From NCBI RefSeq assembly GCF_019203965.1, contig NZ_CP076448.1, positions 186,001-250,000 on the forward strand: 64,000 nucleotides of DNA. The letters are read 5' to 3'. Under the pieces are notes generated by a model. That model had not been told where the DNA came from. It worked only from the letters and a program-made list of their open reading frames with translations, and made no database searches. This stretch comes from Elioraea tepida (GTDB lineage Bacteria; Pseudomonadota; Alphaproteobacteria; Acetobacterales; Acetobacteraceae). Positions 1 to 7,756 of this stretch are shown here, in pieces. The number at the start of each line of letters is the position of its first letter. Positions within the stretch are counted from its first letter, which is position 1. A program made the position numbers and the translations under genes.

Positions 1-1318
1 CGCAGGGGCGATTGAGGCCGCCGAGGCGGAAGGACACGAGGTGCTCCCGCTCGCGTGGGGCATGGCGATGCCGTCTGCACCGGTCACGCGCGAAGCGTTC
101 GAAACGATCGCCGCTTGGATCGTCGAGGCAGCGGCGGCGGCGATGCCGCTCGATGGTCTGTATCTCGACCTGCACGGGGCGATGATGGCCGAGCACGCGC
201 CGGACGGGGAGGGCGAGCTTCTCAGGCGGCTGCGCGACCGGCTCGGGCCGGACCTGCCGATCGCAGCGAGCCTCGACCTGCACGCCAATGTCACGCGCGA
301 CATGGTTGAGCTTGCCGATGTGCTCACCGCCTATCGCACCTATCCGCACATCGACATGAAGGAGACCGGGGCGCGGGCGATGGCGCTCCTGCTCCGCCGC
401 ATCGCTCATGCGCGGCCCTGGGCGCGCGCCTTCAGGACGATCGACTTCCTCATTCCGGTGCCGGCGCAGTGCACGATGATGCCGCCGATGCAGCAGGTCT
501 ACGCCGTTCTGCCGGAGCTCGAGGCGGCCACCGGCACGGCCGATCTCTCGCTGTCGCTCGGCTTCCCCTATTGCGATTTCGAGGGCTGCGGCCCTGCCGT
601 CACGGCTTACGCCGAAACCGCGGCATCGGCCGAGGCGGCGGCAGAACGGCTTCACCGGATGGTGCTCGACCAGCGTGGCAACCTGGCCGTCCGGCTCTGG
701 CCGGCCGAGGAGGCGGTGGCGCATGCGCGCGCCCGGGCAAGCCTCGGCGGCCCGCCGATCGTGCTTGCCGATACGCAGGACAATCCCGGCGGCGGCGGCC
801 ATGGCGACACGACCGGCCTGCTCGCCGCGCTCGTCAACGGAGGCGCGCACGGCGCGGTGATCGGCGTGTTCAACGATGCCGCCTCTGCCACCGCCGCCCA
901 TGCTGCCGGGATCGGCGCGACGGTCGAGCTTGCGCTCGGCGGGGTGAGCGACGGTGTTCCGTTCCGTGGCCGGTTCAAGGTGCTCGCCCTCGGCGACGGA
1001 CGCTTCACCTGCACCGGCCCGATGACGCGCGGCAACATGGCCGATCTCGGCCCGACAGCCCTGCTCGAGACCGGTGGCGTTCACGTCGTCGTCGCGAGCC
1101 GGAAGATGCAGGCCTATGACCAGGCGATGTTCCGTCACGTGGGCATCGAGCCTGCCTCCGTGCCGATCATCGCGCTCAAATCGAGCGTGCACTTCCGCGC
1201 CGACTTCCAGCCGATCGCGAAGGAGATCCTGGTGGTGCTCGCCCCCGGCCCGGTCGTTGCCGATCCGGCGACCTTGCCCTTCACCCGGCTTCGGCCGGGG
1301 CTCGCGCTCCGGCCCTGA
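1..1318 (+). CDS. M81 family metallopeptidase (MlrC-like), 5' partial
   Basis: C-terminal ~439 residues of an M81/MlrC (microcystinase-like) zinc peptidase. The reading frame is open to the window edge (frame beginning at base 2), so the start lies upstream and about 50 residues are missing. The paired metal-binding signature is visible: a DLHGAM segment followed ~40 residues later by DLHAN. The NPGGGGHGDT glycine loop and a C-terminal KSSVHFRADF segment are also typical of the family. MlrC opens linear microcystin, but most family members have unknown substrates and sit in peptide or amide uptake loci, so the substrate here is open. It converges on the sugar kinase gene, whose stop abuts its own. 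Family assignment is secure; function is not. Confidence 0.88.
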   Translation, partial: AGAIEAAEAEGHEVLPLAWGMAMPSAPVTREAFETIAAWIVEAAAAAMPLDGLYLDLHGAMMAEHAPDGEGELLRRLRDRLGPDLPIAASLDLHANVTRDMVELADVLTAYRTYPHIDMKETGARAMALLLRRIAHARPWARAFRTIDFLIPVPAQCTMMPPMQQVYAVLPELEAATGTADLSLSLGFPYCDFEGCGPAVTAYAETAASAEAAAERLHRMVLDQRGNLAVRLWPAEEAVAHARARASLGGPPIVLADTQDNPGGGGHGDTTGLLAALVNGGAHGAVIGVFNDAASATAAHAAGIGATVELALGGVSDGVPFRGRFKVLALGDGRFTCTGPMTRGNMADLGPTALLETGGVHVVVASRKMQAYDQAMFRHVGIEPASVPIIALKSSVHFRADFQPIAKEILVVLAPGPVVADPATLPFTRLRPGLALRP

Positions 1319-2248
1319 TCAGGAGCGGAGGAGGGCTCGCACCTCGGCCTCGCGCGGGATCGGCGCGACCGCGCCATAGCCGGTGGTGGAGAGAGCAGCC
1401 GCGGCGTTGGCATAGCGGAGCGCCGCCTCCGGCGGGTCGCCCAGCACGATGCGGGCGAGGAAGGCGCCCGAGAAGGTGTCGCCCGCACCCGTCGCGTCCA
1501 CCGCCTCGACCCGGTGCGCTGGGGCGCGCGCGCGCAGGCCCCCGGCGGTCGCAAGCAGCGCTCCCTCCGCCCCGCATTTCACCGCCACCAGAGGGCAGCC
1601 GAGGCGGAGATAATGGTCGGCGATCGCGTCCGGGTCGGAGAGGCCGGTCATGGCTTGCGCATCCTCGCGCGAGGGAAAGGCCATGTCGGACTGGGCGATC
1701 GCCGCCTCGATGATTGCGCGCGCACGCGCCACCGGCCACAGGCGGAGCCGCAGATTGGTGTCGTAGGCCACCTTCACCCCGTGCTGTCGCGCAACCGCGA
1801 TGGCATGGAACACCGCATCCGCGGCCGAGGTGCTGATCGCCTGGCTGATGCCGGAGGCGTAGAGGATCCGCGCCCGGGCGATCGCCGCTTCCGGAACGTC
1901 GCGCGGCGTGATGCGCGAGGCGGCGGAGCCGGTTCGATAGAAGGTGAAATGATGCCCTTTCGCATCATGCGTGACGAAATAGACGCCGGTCGGTGCCTCC
2001 GCCGTCCGGATCACCGTCGAGGTGTCAACGCCTTCCGACTGCCAGAGCGTCATGAAACTGTCGCCTGCAGCATCCTCTCCGATCACGGTGATGTAGCCCG
2101 TGCGAACGCCCTGCCGTGCGGCAGCGATCGCCGCGTTCGAGGTGTCACCGCCATGACCCTGCAGATAGAGCACGCGCCCCTGGGCATCGGGGGGGAGCTG
2201 GTTGAACTCCAGCATCGGTTCGCCCATGCAGAGGATGTCGACCGCCAT
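1319..2248 (-). CDS. kdgK: PfkB-family sugar kinase, probable 2-keto-3-deoxygluconate kinase
   Basis: A 309-residue ribokinase/PfkB carbohydrate kinase expected to phosphorylate a sugar acid, most likely 2-keto-3-deoxygluconate, with ATP. The C-terminal signature DATGAGDTFSGAF contains the catalytic Asp and anion-hole glycines; the N-terminus MGEPMLEFNQ is typical of KdgK-like kinases. I chose the ATG at 2248 because AGGAGGG sits at 2254-2260, 5 nt upstream; a longer frame reaches 2263. The KDPG aldolase gene lies just upstream on the same strand, so the two enzymes would take KDG through KDPG to pyruvate and glyceraldehyde 3-phosphate. The substrate is inferred from this pairing. Confidence 0.85.
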   Translation of the reverse strand: MAVDILCMGEPMLEFNQLPPDAQGRVLYLQGHGGDTSNAAIAAARQGVRTGYITVIGEDAAGDSFMTLWQSEGVDTSTVIRTAEAPTGVYFVTHDAKGHHFTFYRTGSAASRITPRDVPEAAIARARILYASGISQAISTSAADAVFHAIAVARQHGVKVAYDTNLRLRLWPVARARAIIEAAIAQSDMAFPSREDAQAMTGLSDPDAIADHYLRLGCPLVAVKCGAEGALLATAGGLRARAPAHRVEAVDATGAGDTFSGAFLARIVLGDPPEAALRYANAAAALSTTGYGAVAPIPREAEVRALLRS

Positions 2249-2325
2249 CTTCGCCCTCCTCACGCGGGCCTGGGCACGAGACCCTGGCGAGCCGTCCGCG
2301 ACATACGCACCACGGCGGAGGCCCG

Positions 2326-2946
2326 TCAGGCGGCGAGCGCGGCGCGCGCCGCCGCCATCACCTCGTCCTTGGCTCCGGCGGCGATCAGGGACTCGTCGAC
2401 CAGCCTTCCGCCGATGCCGACGAAGGCCGCACCGGCGTCGAGATAGGCGCGAACATTGCCCGGCTCGACCCCGCCTGTGGGGCAGAACGCGACGTCGGGA
2501 AAGACGGTCTTGAGCGCGCGGAGATGCGCCGGGCCGCCCATCGAGGCGGCGGGAAAGATCTTCACCGCGTCGGCGAAGCCCTCGAGCGCCTCCACCACCT
2601 CGTCCGGCGTCAGCGCGCCGAGCATCACGAGCGCGCCGAAGCGCCGGCCGGCGGGGACGATTTCGGGCTCGTTCCAGGGGCAGACGATGAACCTCGCCCC
2701 GGCCTCGCCGCAGGCATAGGCTTCGGTCGCCGTCCGTACCGTTCCGGCGCCGACGAGCAGGGCGGGATCCGACGCGAGCTCGCGGATGAGCTCGGTCGCT
2801 CCCGGAACGGTGAGCGTGATCTCGAAGGTGGAAAAGCCCGCCTCGCGGAGCCAGGCGACGGCAATGCGCGCCGAATCGGCGCTGCGCGTGCGGATGACGG
2901 GGATGACGCGCGCCTCGACAAGGCGCGGCAGCAGCGGGTGGCTCAT
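2326..2946 (-). CDS. eda: KDPG/KHG aldolase
   Basis: A 206-residue class I aldolase of the Entner-Doudoroff type, cleaving 2-keto-3-deoxy-6-phosphogluconate (or 4-hydroxy-2-oxoglutarate) to pyruvate plus an aldehyde. The Schiff-base lysine is in the DAVKIFPAA motif. Also visible are the VGAGTV segment, FIVCPWNEPEI (in place of the more usual SP motif) and the PTGGV phosphate-binding strand. Start at MSHPLLPR; a longer frame to 3075 would run into the upstream dehydrogenase gene. It lies 20 bp downstream of the dehydrogenase and 77 bp upstream of the kinase start, all leftward, as expected for a sugar-acid operon. No substrate-specific transporter is adjacent. Confidence 0.9.
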   Translation of the reverse strand: MSHPLLPRLVEARVIPVIRTRSADSARIAVAWLREAGFSTFEITLTVPGATELIRELASDPALLVGAGTVRTATEAYACGEAGARFIVCPWNEPEIVPAGRRFGALVMLGALTPDEVVEALEGFADAVKIFPAASMGGPAHLRALKTVFPDVAFCPTGGVEPGNVRAYLDAGAAFVGIGGRLVDESLIAAGAKDEVMAAARAALAA

Positions 2947-2966
2947 TCGGCAGGTCTCCGGCAGGA

Positions 2967-3929
2967 TCAGCGCGTCTGGTTCACCGGGTGCAGCGGCGTC
3001 TCGCCCTCCAGCACGCGTGCGACCTCTTGAGCCGCCTTGCGCTGCAGTTCGGCGATCGCCTCCTCGCTGTACCATGCCGAATGGTCGGTCAGAACCACGT
3101 TGTCGAGGCTCCGCAGCGGGCTGTCGTGACGCAAGGGCTCGTTCTCGTACACGTCGAGCCCGGCTGCCAGCACGCGCCCTTCCGCGAGCGCGGCGGCAAG
3201 CGCCGACTCGTCGATCAGGCCGCCGCGCGCCGTGTTCACGAGCACGAGTGTCGGCTTCGCGAGCGCGAGGAAGCCGCGGCCGATGATGTGTCGCGTCGCG
3301 TTGGTGAGGGGAGCGTGCAGGCTGATCGCATCGCTTTCGGCGGCGATCGTGTCGAGGCTTGCGAGCGAGGCTCCCGCCGGAACCTCGCGGACGAAGGGAT
3401 CATGCACCAGCACCCGCGCGTAGCCGAGCGCCGCGGCCTTGCGATGGAAGGCGGCACCGATCCGCCCGTAGCCGATAAGGCCAAGCGTGCCGCCGCGTAT
3501 GCGGTGGATCTTTCGATCGATCGGCAGGCCCCAGCCATGCGCGCGGACGCGCCGATCGGCCTCGGCGACGCGGCGGATCGCTGCGAGCAGGAGAGCGAGC
3601 GCGTGGTCAGACACCTCCTCGGTGCCGTGGTCGGGCACGTTGCAGACGACGATGCCGCGTGCGGCTGCGGCGGCGGTATCGATGTTGTCGTAGCCCATAC
3701 CGTAGCGGACGATGACGCGCGCCTGCGTTGTTGCGATCGCCGCGGCATCGATGGGCGTCTCGCGCACGAGCACGCCGTCGGCCTCGCCCATCGCAAGCGC
3801 CGCCTTCGCCGCATCGCCCCGGCAGGGGCTGAGGACGAGCTCCGCCCCCGCCGCGGCGAGGATAGTGCGTTCCGTCTCGTAGTCGGGGTAGCCGTCGTCG
3901 AGGACGACGACGCGCCATGGCCTCGCCAC
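2967..3929 (-). CDS. D-isomer-specific 2-hydroxyacid dehydrogenase (CtBP-like)
   Basis: A 320-residue NAD-dependent 2-hydroxyacid dehydrogenase of the C-terminal-binding-protein-like branch. The NAD fold motif GLIGYGRIG lies mid-protein. The catalytic triad is visible as Arg in VNTARGGLIDE, Glu in the YENEP segment and His in LTDHSAWYS. GTG start at 3929; no strong Shine-Dalgarno precedes it. It is first in the leftward set with eda and kdgK, so it probably supplies or drains the keto-sugar-acid pool, for example by oxidising a hexonate. Specificity cannot be read from sequence; glyoxylate/hydroxypyruvate reductase activity is an alternative. Confidence 0.82.
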   Translation of the reverse strand: MARPWRVVVLDDGYPDYETERTILAAAGAELVLSPCRGDAAKAALAMGEADGVLVRETPIDAAAIATTQARVIVRYGMGYDNIDTAAAAARGIVVCNVPDHGTEEVSDHALALLLAAIRRVAEADRRVRAHGWGLPIDRKIHRIRGGTLGLIGYGRIGAAFHRKAAALGYARVLVHDPFVREVPAGASLASLDTIAAESDAISLHAPLTNATRHIIGRGFLALAKPTLVLVNTARGGLIDESALAAALAEGRVLAAGLDVYENEPLRHDSPLRSLDNVVLTDHSAWYSEEAIAELQRKAAQEVARVLEGETPLHPVNQTR

Positions 3930-4186
3930 GTCAGCCGGTCCGGATCACCTGCCATCCGGAGCGGCTCGCGGCGGACCGCGCTTCGGCAGCACCAGTCGAC
4001 CGCCGAGCGAGGGCGAAGCCGGCCGTCATCGTGATGCCGCCGCGGTCAATCATCCGAGGCGCGTTTTCTCCTCCAGACTTGACAGCACTCCGGAGTATAC
4101 CCGACCCGCAACCTGCGCCTACTGGCGGCGACCAGGGCCGTCGTGGTTGCGCGGCAGATGCTCCCCCGGTCCGTTCCCGCGCCGTG
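3930..4186. other. 257-bp intergenic region upstream of the dehydrogenase gene
   Basis: No convincing gene. On the minus strand a TATACT at 4094-4099 could be a -10 element, but I find no matching -35. A 40-codon minus-strand frame (ATG at 4053, ending next to the dehydrogenase GTG) has GGAGGAG at 4068-4074, but the 14-nt spacing and composition do not support it. This is the likely promoter region of the dehydrogenase-eda-kdgK set. Confidence 0.4.
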
Positions 4187-4501
4187 TCAGGGCCGGGCGC
4201 GCGCCAGCACCTCGTCCGCCCAGGCTTCGAGCGCACGCGCCTCGATCGCGAGCCGCTCGAGGTCATGGCCCACACAGGCGAGTTCGTCGCCGTAACGCAC
4301 GAGCCCTGCCTCCAGGCCCAAGACGGCGTGGTCGAGATCGCTCAGCGCAAGCCGGAACCGGTCGATCGCGTCGCGCTGTTCCGCAAGCGCCAGCTCGAGC
4401 GTGTTGAGGGCGCGGCTGAGCCGGTCCTGCCCTGCCGCTTCTCCGGCCGGAGCGGTGTCCTTGCGCGGGCGGAAGGGAATGACCGTGGCGCTCTGTGCCA
4501 T
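4187..4501 (-). CDS. hypothetical small helical protein
   Basis: A 104-residue protein I do not recognise. After a short N-terminal segment (MAQSATVIPFRPRKD) it is almost entirely heptad-like helix rich in Leu, Ala, Glu and Arg, so a coiled-coil or helical bundle is likely. No signal peptide or membrane segment. I chose the ATG at 4501 because GGAGAG lies about 6 nt upstream; an ATG at 4525 lacks a Shine-Dalgarno. Codon use matches the neighbours. Upstream (4502-4560) is an unusually A+T-rich stretch that probably holds its own promoter, and the IPFRPRK start recalls short, poorly known alphaproteobacterial proteins. Confidence 0.6.
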   Translation of the reverse strand: MAQSATVIPFRPRKDTAPAGEAAGQDRLSRALNTLELALAEQRDAIDRFRLALSDLDHAVLGLEAGLVRYGDELACVGHDLERLAIEARALEAWADEVLARARP

Positions 4502-4562
4502 CGCCGTCTCTCCGAGATGATCCATAGGTTAATAGAACGTAAAAACGGCAGCAAAAGCAATC

Positions 4563-4576
4563 CACGCGTCCGCGTG
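4563..4576 (-). terminator. short hairpin after the CitE-like gene (weak terminator candidate)
   Basis: Perfect 5-bp inverted repeat CACGC-GTCC-GCGTG. It starts 10 bp past the citE-like stop in the direction of transcription and is followed on the minus strand by GATTGCTTTTGC. The stem is short and the T-run interrupted, so this is only a weak candidate for ending the acyl-CoA operon. Confidence 0.3.
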
Positions 4577-4585
4577 TCGTGCCGA

Positions 4586-5452
4586 CTACGATCGGCTGTC
4601 CAGGATGCGCCGTGCCTGAAGAAGATGCGGCCGATCCAGCATCCGTCCTTCGAACGACACCACACCCGCGCCCGGGTTCGCGGCGAAGGCGGAGACGACC
4701 GCTTCCGCCCAGGCGACCTCCTCTGCCGAGGGCGTGAACGTGGCGAGGATCACCGGAACCTGCGCCGGGTGGATCGCCATCCGCCCTGCGAAACCCATGC
4801 GGCGCGAGTCGGCACACTCCGCGGCGAAGCCCGCTTCGTTGCGGAAATCGGCGTACACCGTGTCGATGGCCGGTACCTCGGCCGCTGCTGCCCCTGCGAG
4901 CGTGAGAGAACGCGCGAGCCGGAAGAGCTCGTCCCAGGTGCCGTCAGCGAGCCGGTTCGCCTTCGCGCCGACGCTTGCGGCGAGATCCTCCCCGCCCCAG
5001 GTCAGCGCGGCGAGCCGCGGGCTGCCGGCATAGGCGCCAAGCGCAAACAGCGCTGCCGGCGTCTCGGTCGCGATCGGCATGACGCGGATCGAGCGGTCGG
5101 ATAGGCCCTCGCGCGCCTCGAGCGCGGAGAGAGCCGAATCGAGTCGGCGCAGCTCATCGGGCCCGGAACATTTCGGCAGGACGATTCCGTCCGGCCGGGC
5201 GCGGACGACTGCGGCGAGGTCGGCCATGACGAGACCGCTGTCGAGGGCATTGACGCGCACCCACGCCTGCGGCGCCGCCTCGCCGCGGCCGGCGAGCCAA
5301 GCCGAGGCCATCTCCCGGGCAATCGCCTTGCGCTCGGGCCCGACGCTGTCCTCGAGGTCGAGGATCAGCGCGTCCGCTCCGCTCTCGGTGCCGCGCGCGA
5401 GCTTGCGCTCGCTGTCGGCCGGCACGAACAGGAAGGCGCGCGGCACCTTCAC
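4586..5452 (-). CDS. CitE/HpcH-family CoA-ester lyase
   Basis: A 288-residue HpcH/HpaI aldolase-family protein of the CitE/malyl-CoA lyase type, which cleaves or condenses malyl-, methylmalyl- or citramalyl-CoA (acyl-CoA plus glyoxylate or pyruvate). The N-terminus RAFLFVPADSERKL and the Mg-binding LILDLEDSV motif are diagnostic; GIVLPKCSG carries a further conserved barrel strand. GTG start at 5452 overlapping the MaoC stop by 4 bp (GTGA), so translation is probably coupled. With the dehydrogenase and hydratase upstream it would do the final C-C cleavage. Whether the keto product is glyoxylate or pyruvate cannot be told from sequence. Confidence 0.85.
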   Translation of the reverse strand: MKVPRAFLFVPADSERKLARGTESGADALILDLEDSVGPERKAIAREMASAWLAGRGEAAPQAWVRVNALDSGLVMADLAAVVRARPDGIVLPKCSGPDELRRLDSALSALEAREGLSDRSIRVMPIATETPAALFALGAYAGSPRLAALTWGGEDLAASVGAKANRLADGTWDELFRLARSLTLAGAAAAEVPAIDTVYADFRNEAGFAAECADSRRMGFAGRMAIHPAQVPVILATFTPSAEEVAWAEAVVSAFAANPGAGVVSFEGRMLDRPHLLQARRILDSRS

Positions 5453-5916
5453 GCCGCCGCCTCGCCGTGTGGGCGCTTGCGCATCAGCGCTGCGCGCCGG
5501 CAGCGCGCCACGAGCACGCCGTCCTGGCGGAATGCCTCGTGGAGGAAGGTGACGATCCCTTCGCCCGGGCGGGAGCGGCTCTCGCGCACCGCAAGCACGG
5601 TGGAACGGACGGACACCGTATCGCCGGGAAACAGCGGGGCGGGAAAGGCAACCTCCTCGAAGCCGAGATTGGCGACCGTGGTGCCGAGCGTGGTGTCATG
5701 CACCGAGATCCCGACCATCAGCCCGAGCGTGTAGAGCGAGTTCACGATCGTCCTTCCGAACGGAGTCGCCTTCGCCGCCTCGGCATCGAGATGCAGCGCC
5801 GCCGGGTTCATCGTGAGCGCGCAGAACAGCACGTTGTCGGCGTCCGTCACGGTGCGTCGGATCGGATGGTCGAAGACCATCCCCTCGCTGAACTCCTCGA
5901 ACCAGAGGCCGGGCAT
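5449..5916 (-). CDS. MaoC-family enoyl-CoA hydratase
   Basis: A 155-residue single hot-dog MaoC dehydratase. The hydratase-2 active-site pattern is visible: a TDADN segment followed by NPAALHLDAEAA, supplying the conserved Asp and His. Expected to add water across the double bond of a short-chain enoyl-CoA (R stereochemistry in the family). It sits 6 bp after the acyl-CoA dehydrogenase stop and overlaps the lyase start, supporting a dehydrogenation/hydration/cleavage sequence. It is much shorter than the double hot-dog mesaconyl-CoA hydratase of the ethylmalonyl-CoA pathway, so it is not that exact enzyme; mesaconyl-C4-CoA or a similar branched dicarboxylyl-CoA is a reasonable guess. Confidence 0.85.
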   Translation of the reverse strand: MPGLWFEEFSEGMVFDHPIRRTVTDADNVLFCALTMNPAALHLDAEAAKATPFGRTIVNSLYTLGLMVGISVHDTTLGTTVANLGFEEVAFPAPLFPGDTVSVRSTVLAVRESRSRPGEGIVTFLHEAFRQDGVLVARCRRAALMRKRPHGEAAA

Positions 5917-5922
5917 GGTCGA

Positions 5923-7143
5923 TCACTCGGCTGCGAGGGTGCGGAACTTCCGCGCTGGAACCGAGGCGCGGTTGGCGTCTTTGAAGCCGAGCGCGTCCTC
6001 GGCGATTAGCACCTTCTGCACGTTCTGCGACCCCTCGCCGACATTCAGCATCTCGATGAACCCCTTGAACATGCTGATCGGATATTCGTCGGCGAGCGCG
6101 TAGCCGCCGAAGATTTCGGTCGCGTTCGCCACCGCCGTCTTGGCTGCGCGCGACGCGAAATATTTGGCGAGCGAGGCGAGGCGGTTCGCCGGCTCGCCCG
6201 CGTCCATAACCTCTGCGAGCTCGCGCACGAGCGCCCGCGCCGCAGCGATCTCGGCCGCCATGTCGGCCACCAGCCCCTGCACGAGCTGGTGGCGGCCGAT
6301 CGGCTTGCCGCCGACCTCGCGCTCGCGCGCATACGCCACCGCATGGTCGAGGCAGCCCTGGGCGGCACCGACGAGGCGTGCGGCCACGGTGAGCCGGCCG
6401 AACTCGAGCGCGTTCATGGCAATGCGGAAGCCTTCGCCCTCGGCACCCAGTCGGTTCTCAACAGGAACGGCGAAGTCGTCGAGGAACACAGAGCAGGAGG
6501 CGAACACCGGGGAGAGGCCGCGCATCGGGATCGGCACGGCGCGATAGCCCGAGCCTGATTTCGGTTCGACGATGAAGGCGGTGATGCCGCGATGCCCGGC
6601 CGAGGGGTCGGTCTTGGCGAACAGGACGCCGACATCTGCCTCGTTGCTGAAGGTGATCCACTGCTTCGAGCCATTGAGAATGTAACGGTCGCCCTCCCGG
6701 CGCGCGGTGGTGCGCATCGCCCCGGCTGGGTCGGAGCCGCCGCCCGCCTCGGTGAGGGCGAACATGCCGATCGTCTCGCCGGCGATCAGGCCGGGGACGA
6801 AGCGGGCGATCTGCTCCTCCGTCCCCCAGTTGAGGATGGTGAAGGGGCAGGTCATTGCCTGCAGGTTCATGCAATAGCCGAAATCGGGCCGGATCCGGCT
6901 CACCTCCTCCGCGATCACCGCGACGGCCCGGAAACCGAGGTCGCTGCCGCCCACATGTTCGGGAAAGGCGGCGCCGAAGAGGCCGGCTTCTCCCATCGCC
7001 CGCACGAGGGGACGGGGAAAGGTGCGGCGGGCTTCCCAGCTGCCGATCTCGGGAACGATCCGAGAGGCGAACAGCCGGGTCACAGTGTCGCGGACCGCGG
7101 CAAGCGGCGGGGGAAGCGGGGTGGTCGGGGGCAGGACGCGCAT
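5923..7143 (-). CDS. acyl-CoA dehydrogenase
   Basis: A 406-residue FAD-dependent acyl-CoA dehydrogenase. Standard landmarks in order: the MFALTEAGGGSDPAGA flavin/substrate loop, the RYILNGSKQWITFS strand, the central helical R-x-x-A-A segment and the C-terminal NVGEGSQNVQK motif, which holds the catalytic Glu of the straight-chain and C5 groups. No signal or membrane segments. It is separated from gpt by 3 bp and from maoC by 6 bp, so all four genes form one leftward operon. An oxidation feeding MaoC and CitE points to a short branched or dicarboxylyl-CoA, but the substrate is not determined. Confidence 0.88.
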   Translation of the reverse strand: MRVLPPTTPLPPPLAAVRDTVTRLFASRIVPEIGSWEARRTFPRPLVRAMGEAGLFGAAFPEHVGGSDLGFRAVAVIAEEVSRIRPDFGYCMNLQAMTCPFTILNWGTEEQIARFVPGLIAGETIGMFALTEAGGGSDPAGAMRTTARREGDRYILNGSKQWITFSNEADVGVLFAKTDPSAGHRGITAFIVEPKSGSGYRAVPIPMRGLSPVFASCSVFLDDFAVPVENRLGAEGEGFRIAMNALEFGRLTVAARLVGAAQGCLDHAVAYAREREVGGKPIGRHQLVQGLVADMAAEIAAARALVRELAEVMDAGEPANRLASLAKYFASRAAKTAVANATEIFGGYALADEYPISMFKGFIEMLNVGEGSQNVQKVLIAEDALGFKDANRASVPARKFRTLAAE

Positions 7144-7146
7144 CGG

Positions 7147-7629
7147 TCACCCGTCCCCGTTGCGCGCCTTGGCGATCGGCGGCGTGAACTGCGGCTCGGT
7201 ATCCCAGGGGAAGAGGATCCAGGTGTCCTGGCTCACCTCCGTCACGTAGGTGTCGACCATCGGCTTGCCGGCCGGCTTGGCGTAGATCGTGGCGAGATGG
7301 GCCTCTGGCAGGAGCGCGCGCACCACGCGCGCGGTCGTGCCCGTGTCGACGAGATCGTCGACGATCAGCCACCCCGCGCCCGACCCAGCGGCCGTGGGGG
7401 GCTTGCTCAAGCGCGGCTCGCCGCGCGTCTCCTCGTCATAGGTGATGACCGAGACCGTCTCGATCACCCGGCAGTCGAGTTCGCGGGCGATGATCGCCGA
7501 CGGGATCAGCCCGCCGCGGGTGATGGCGACGATCCCCGCCCAGGGCCCGAGCGGCAAAAGCTTCCAGGCGAGCGCCCGGCCGTCACGATGTAGCTGATCC
7601 CACGTCACCGTATAGTATCTGTGGCCCAC
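7147..7629 (-). CDS. gpt: xanthine-guanine phosphoribosyltransferase
   Basis: A 160-residue purine phosphoribosyltransferase of the Gpt type, making XMP/GMP from xanthine/guanine and PRPP. The PRPP-binding motif WLIVDDLVDTGTTA and the ITRGGLIPS loop are clear, and the C-terminal WILFPWD segment is typical of Gpt. GTG start at 7629 (GTGGGCCACAGA). Length matches the family (about 152-165). It is the first gene of the acyl-CoA operon, an unexplained pairing: a salvage enzyme co-transcribed with acyl-CoA catabolism. It is divergent from the ssu-type transporter genes. Confidence 0.92.
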   Translation of the reverse strand: MGHRYYTVTWDQLHRDGRALAWKLLPLGPWAGIVAITRGGLIPSAIIARELDCRVIETVSVITYDEETRGEPRLSKPPTAAGSGAGWLIVDDLVDTGTTARVVRALLPEAHLATIYAKPAGKPMVDTYVTEVSQDTWILFPWDTEPQFTPPIAKARNGDG

Positions 7630-7694
7630 GCGCGCGTCTCTCCCCCCCTTGTCGAGGCCTCTGCCGACGGCCGTTTAGCACGGGGCCGGACGAG

Positions 7695-7748
7695 GTGACA
7701 GGCTGGGCCCGATGCGGCTAGCGTCCGGCGTAGGAACGTCTTCGGGAG
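7695..7748 (+). promoter_or_regulatory. promoter and leader of the ssu-type transporter
   Basis: GTGACA at 7695-7700, 18-nt spacer, TAGCGT at 7719-7724 form a plausible sigma-70 promoter. The 12-mer CTAGCGTCCGGC (7718-7729) and the 11-mer GTCTTCGGGAG (7738-7748), which contains the Shine-Dalgarno for the ATG at 7757, both recur in the same order upstream of soeA (51610-51621 and 51623-51633). Confidence 0.45.
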
Positions 7749-7756
7749 GCTCCGCA

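Noticed and set aside
4079-4101. TTGACA with TATACC as a plus-strand promoter
   Set aside because: Spacing is only 11 nt, and no rightward gene follows.
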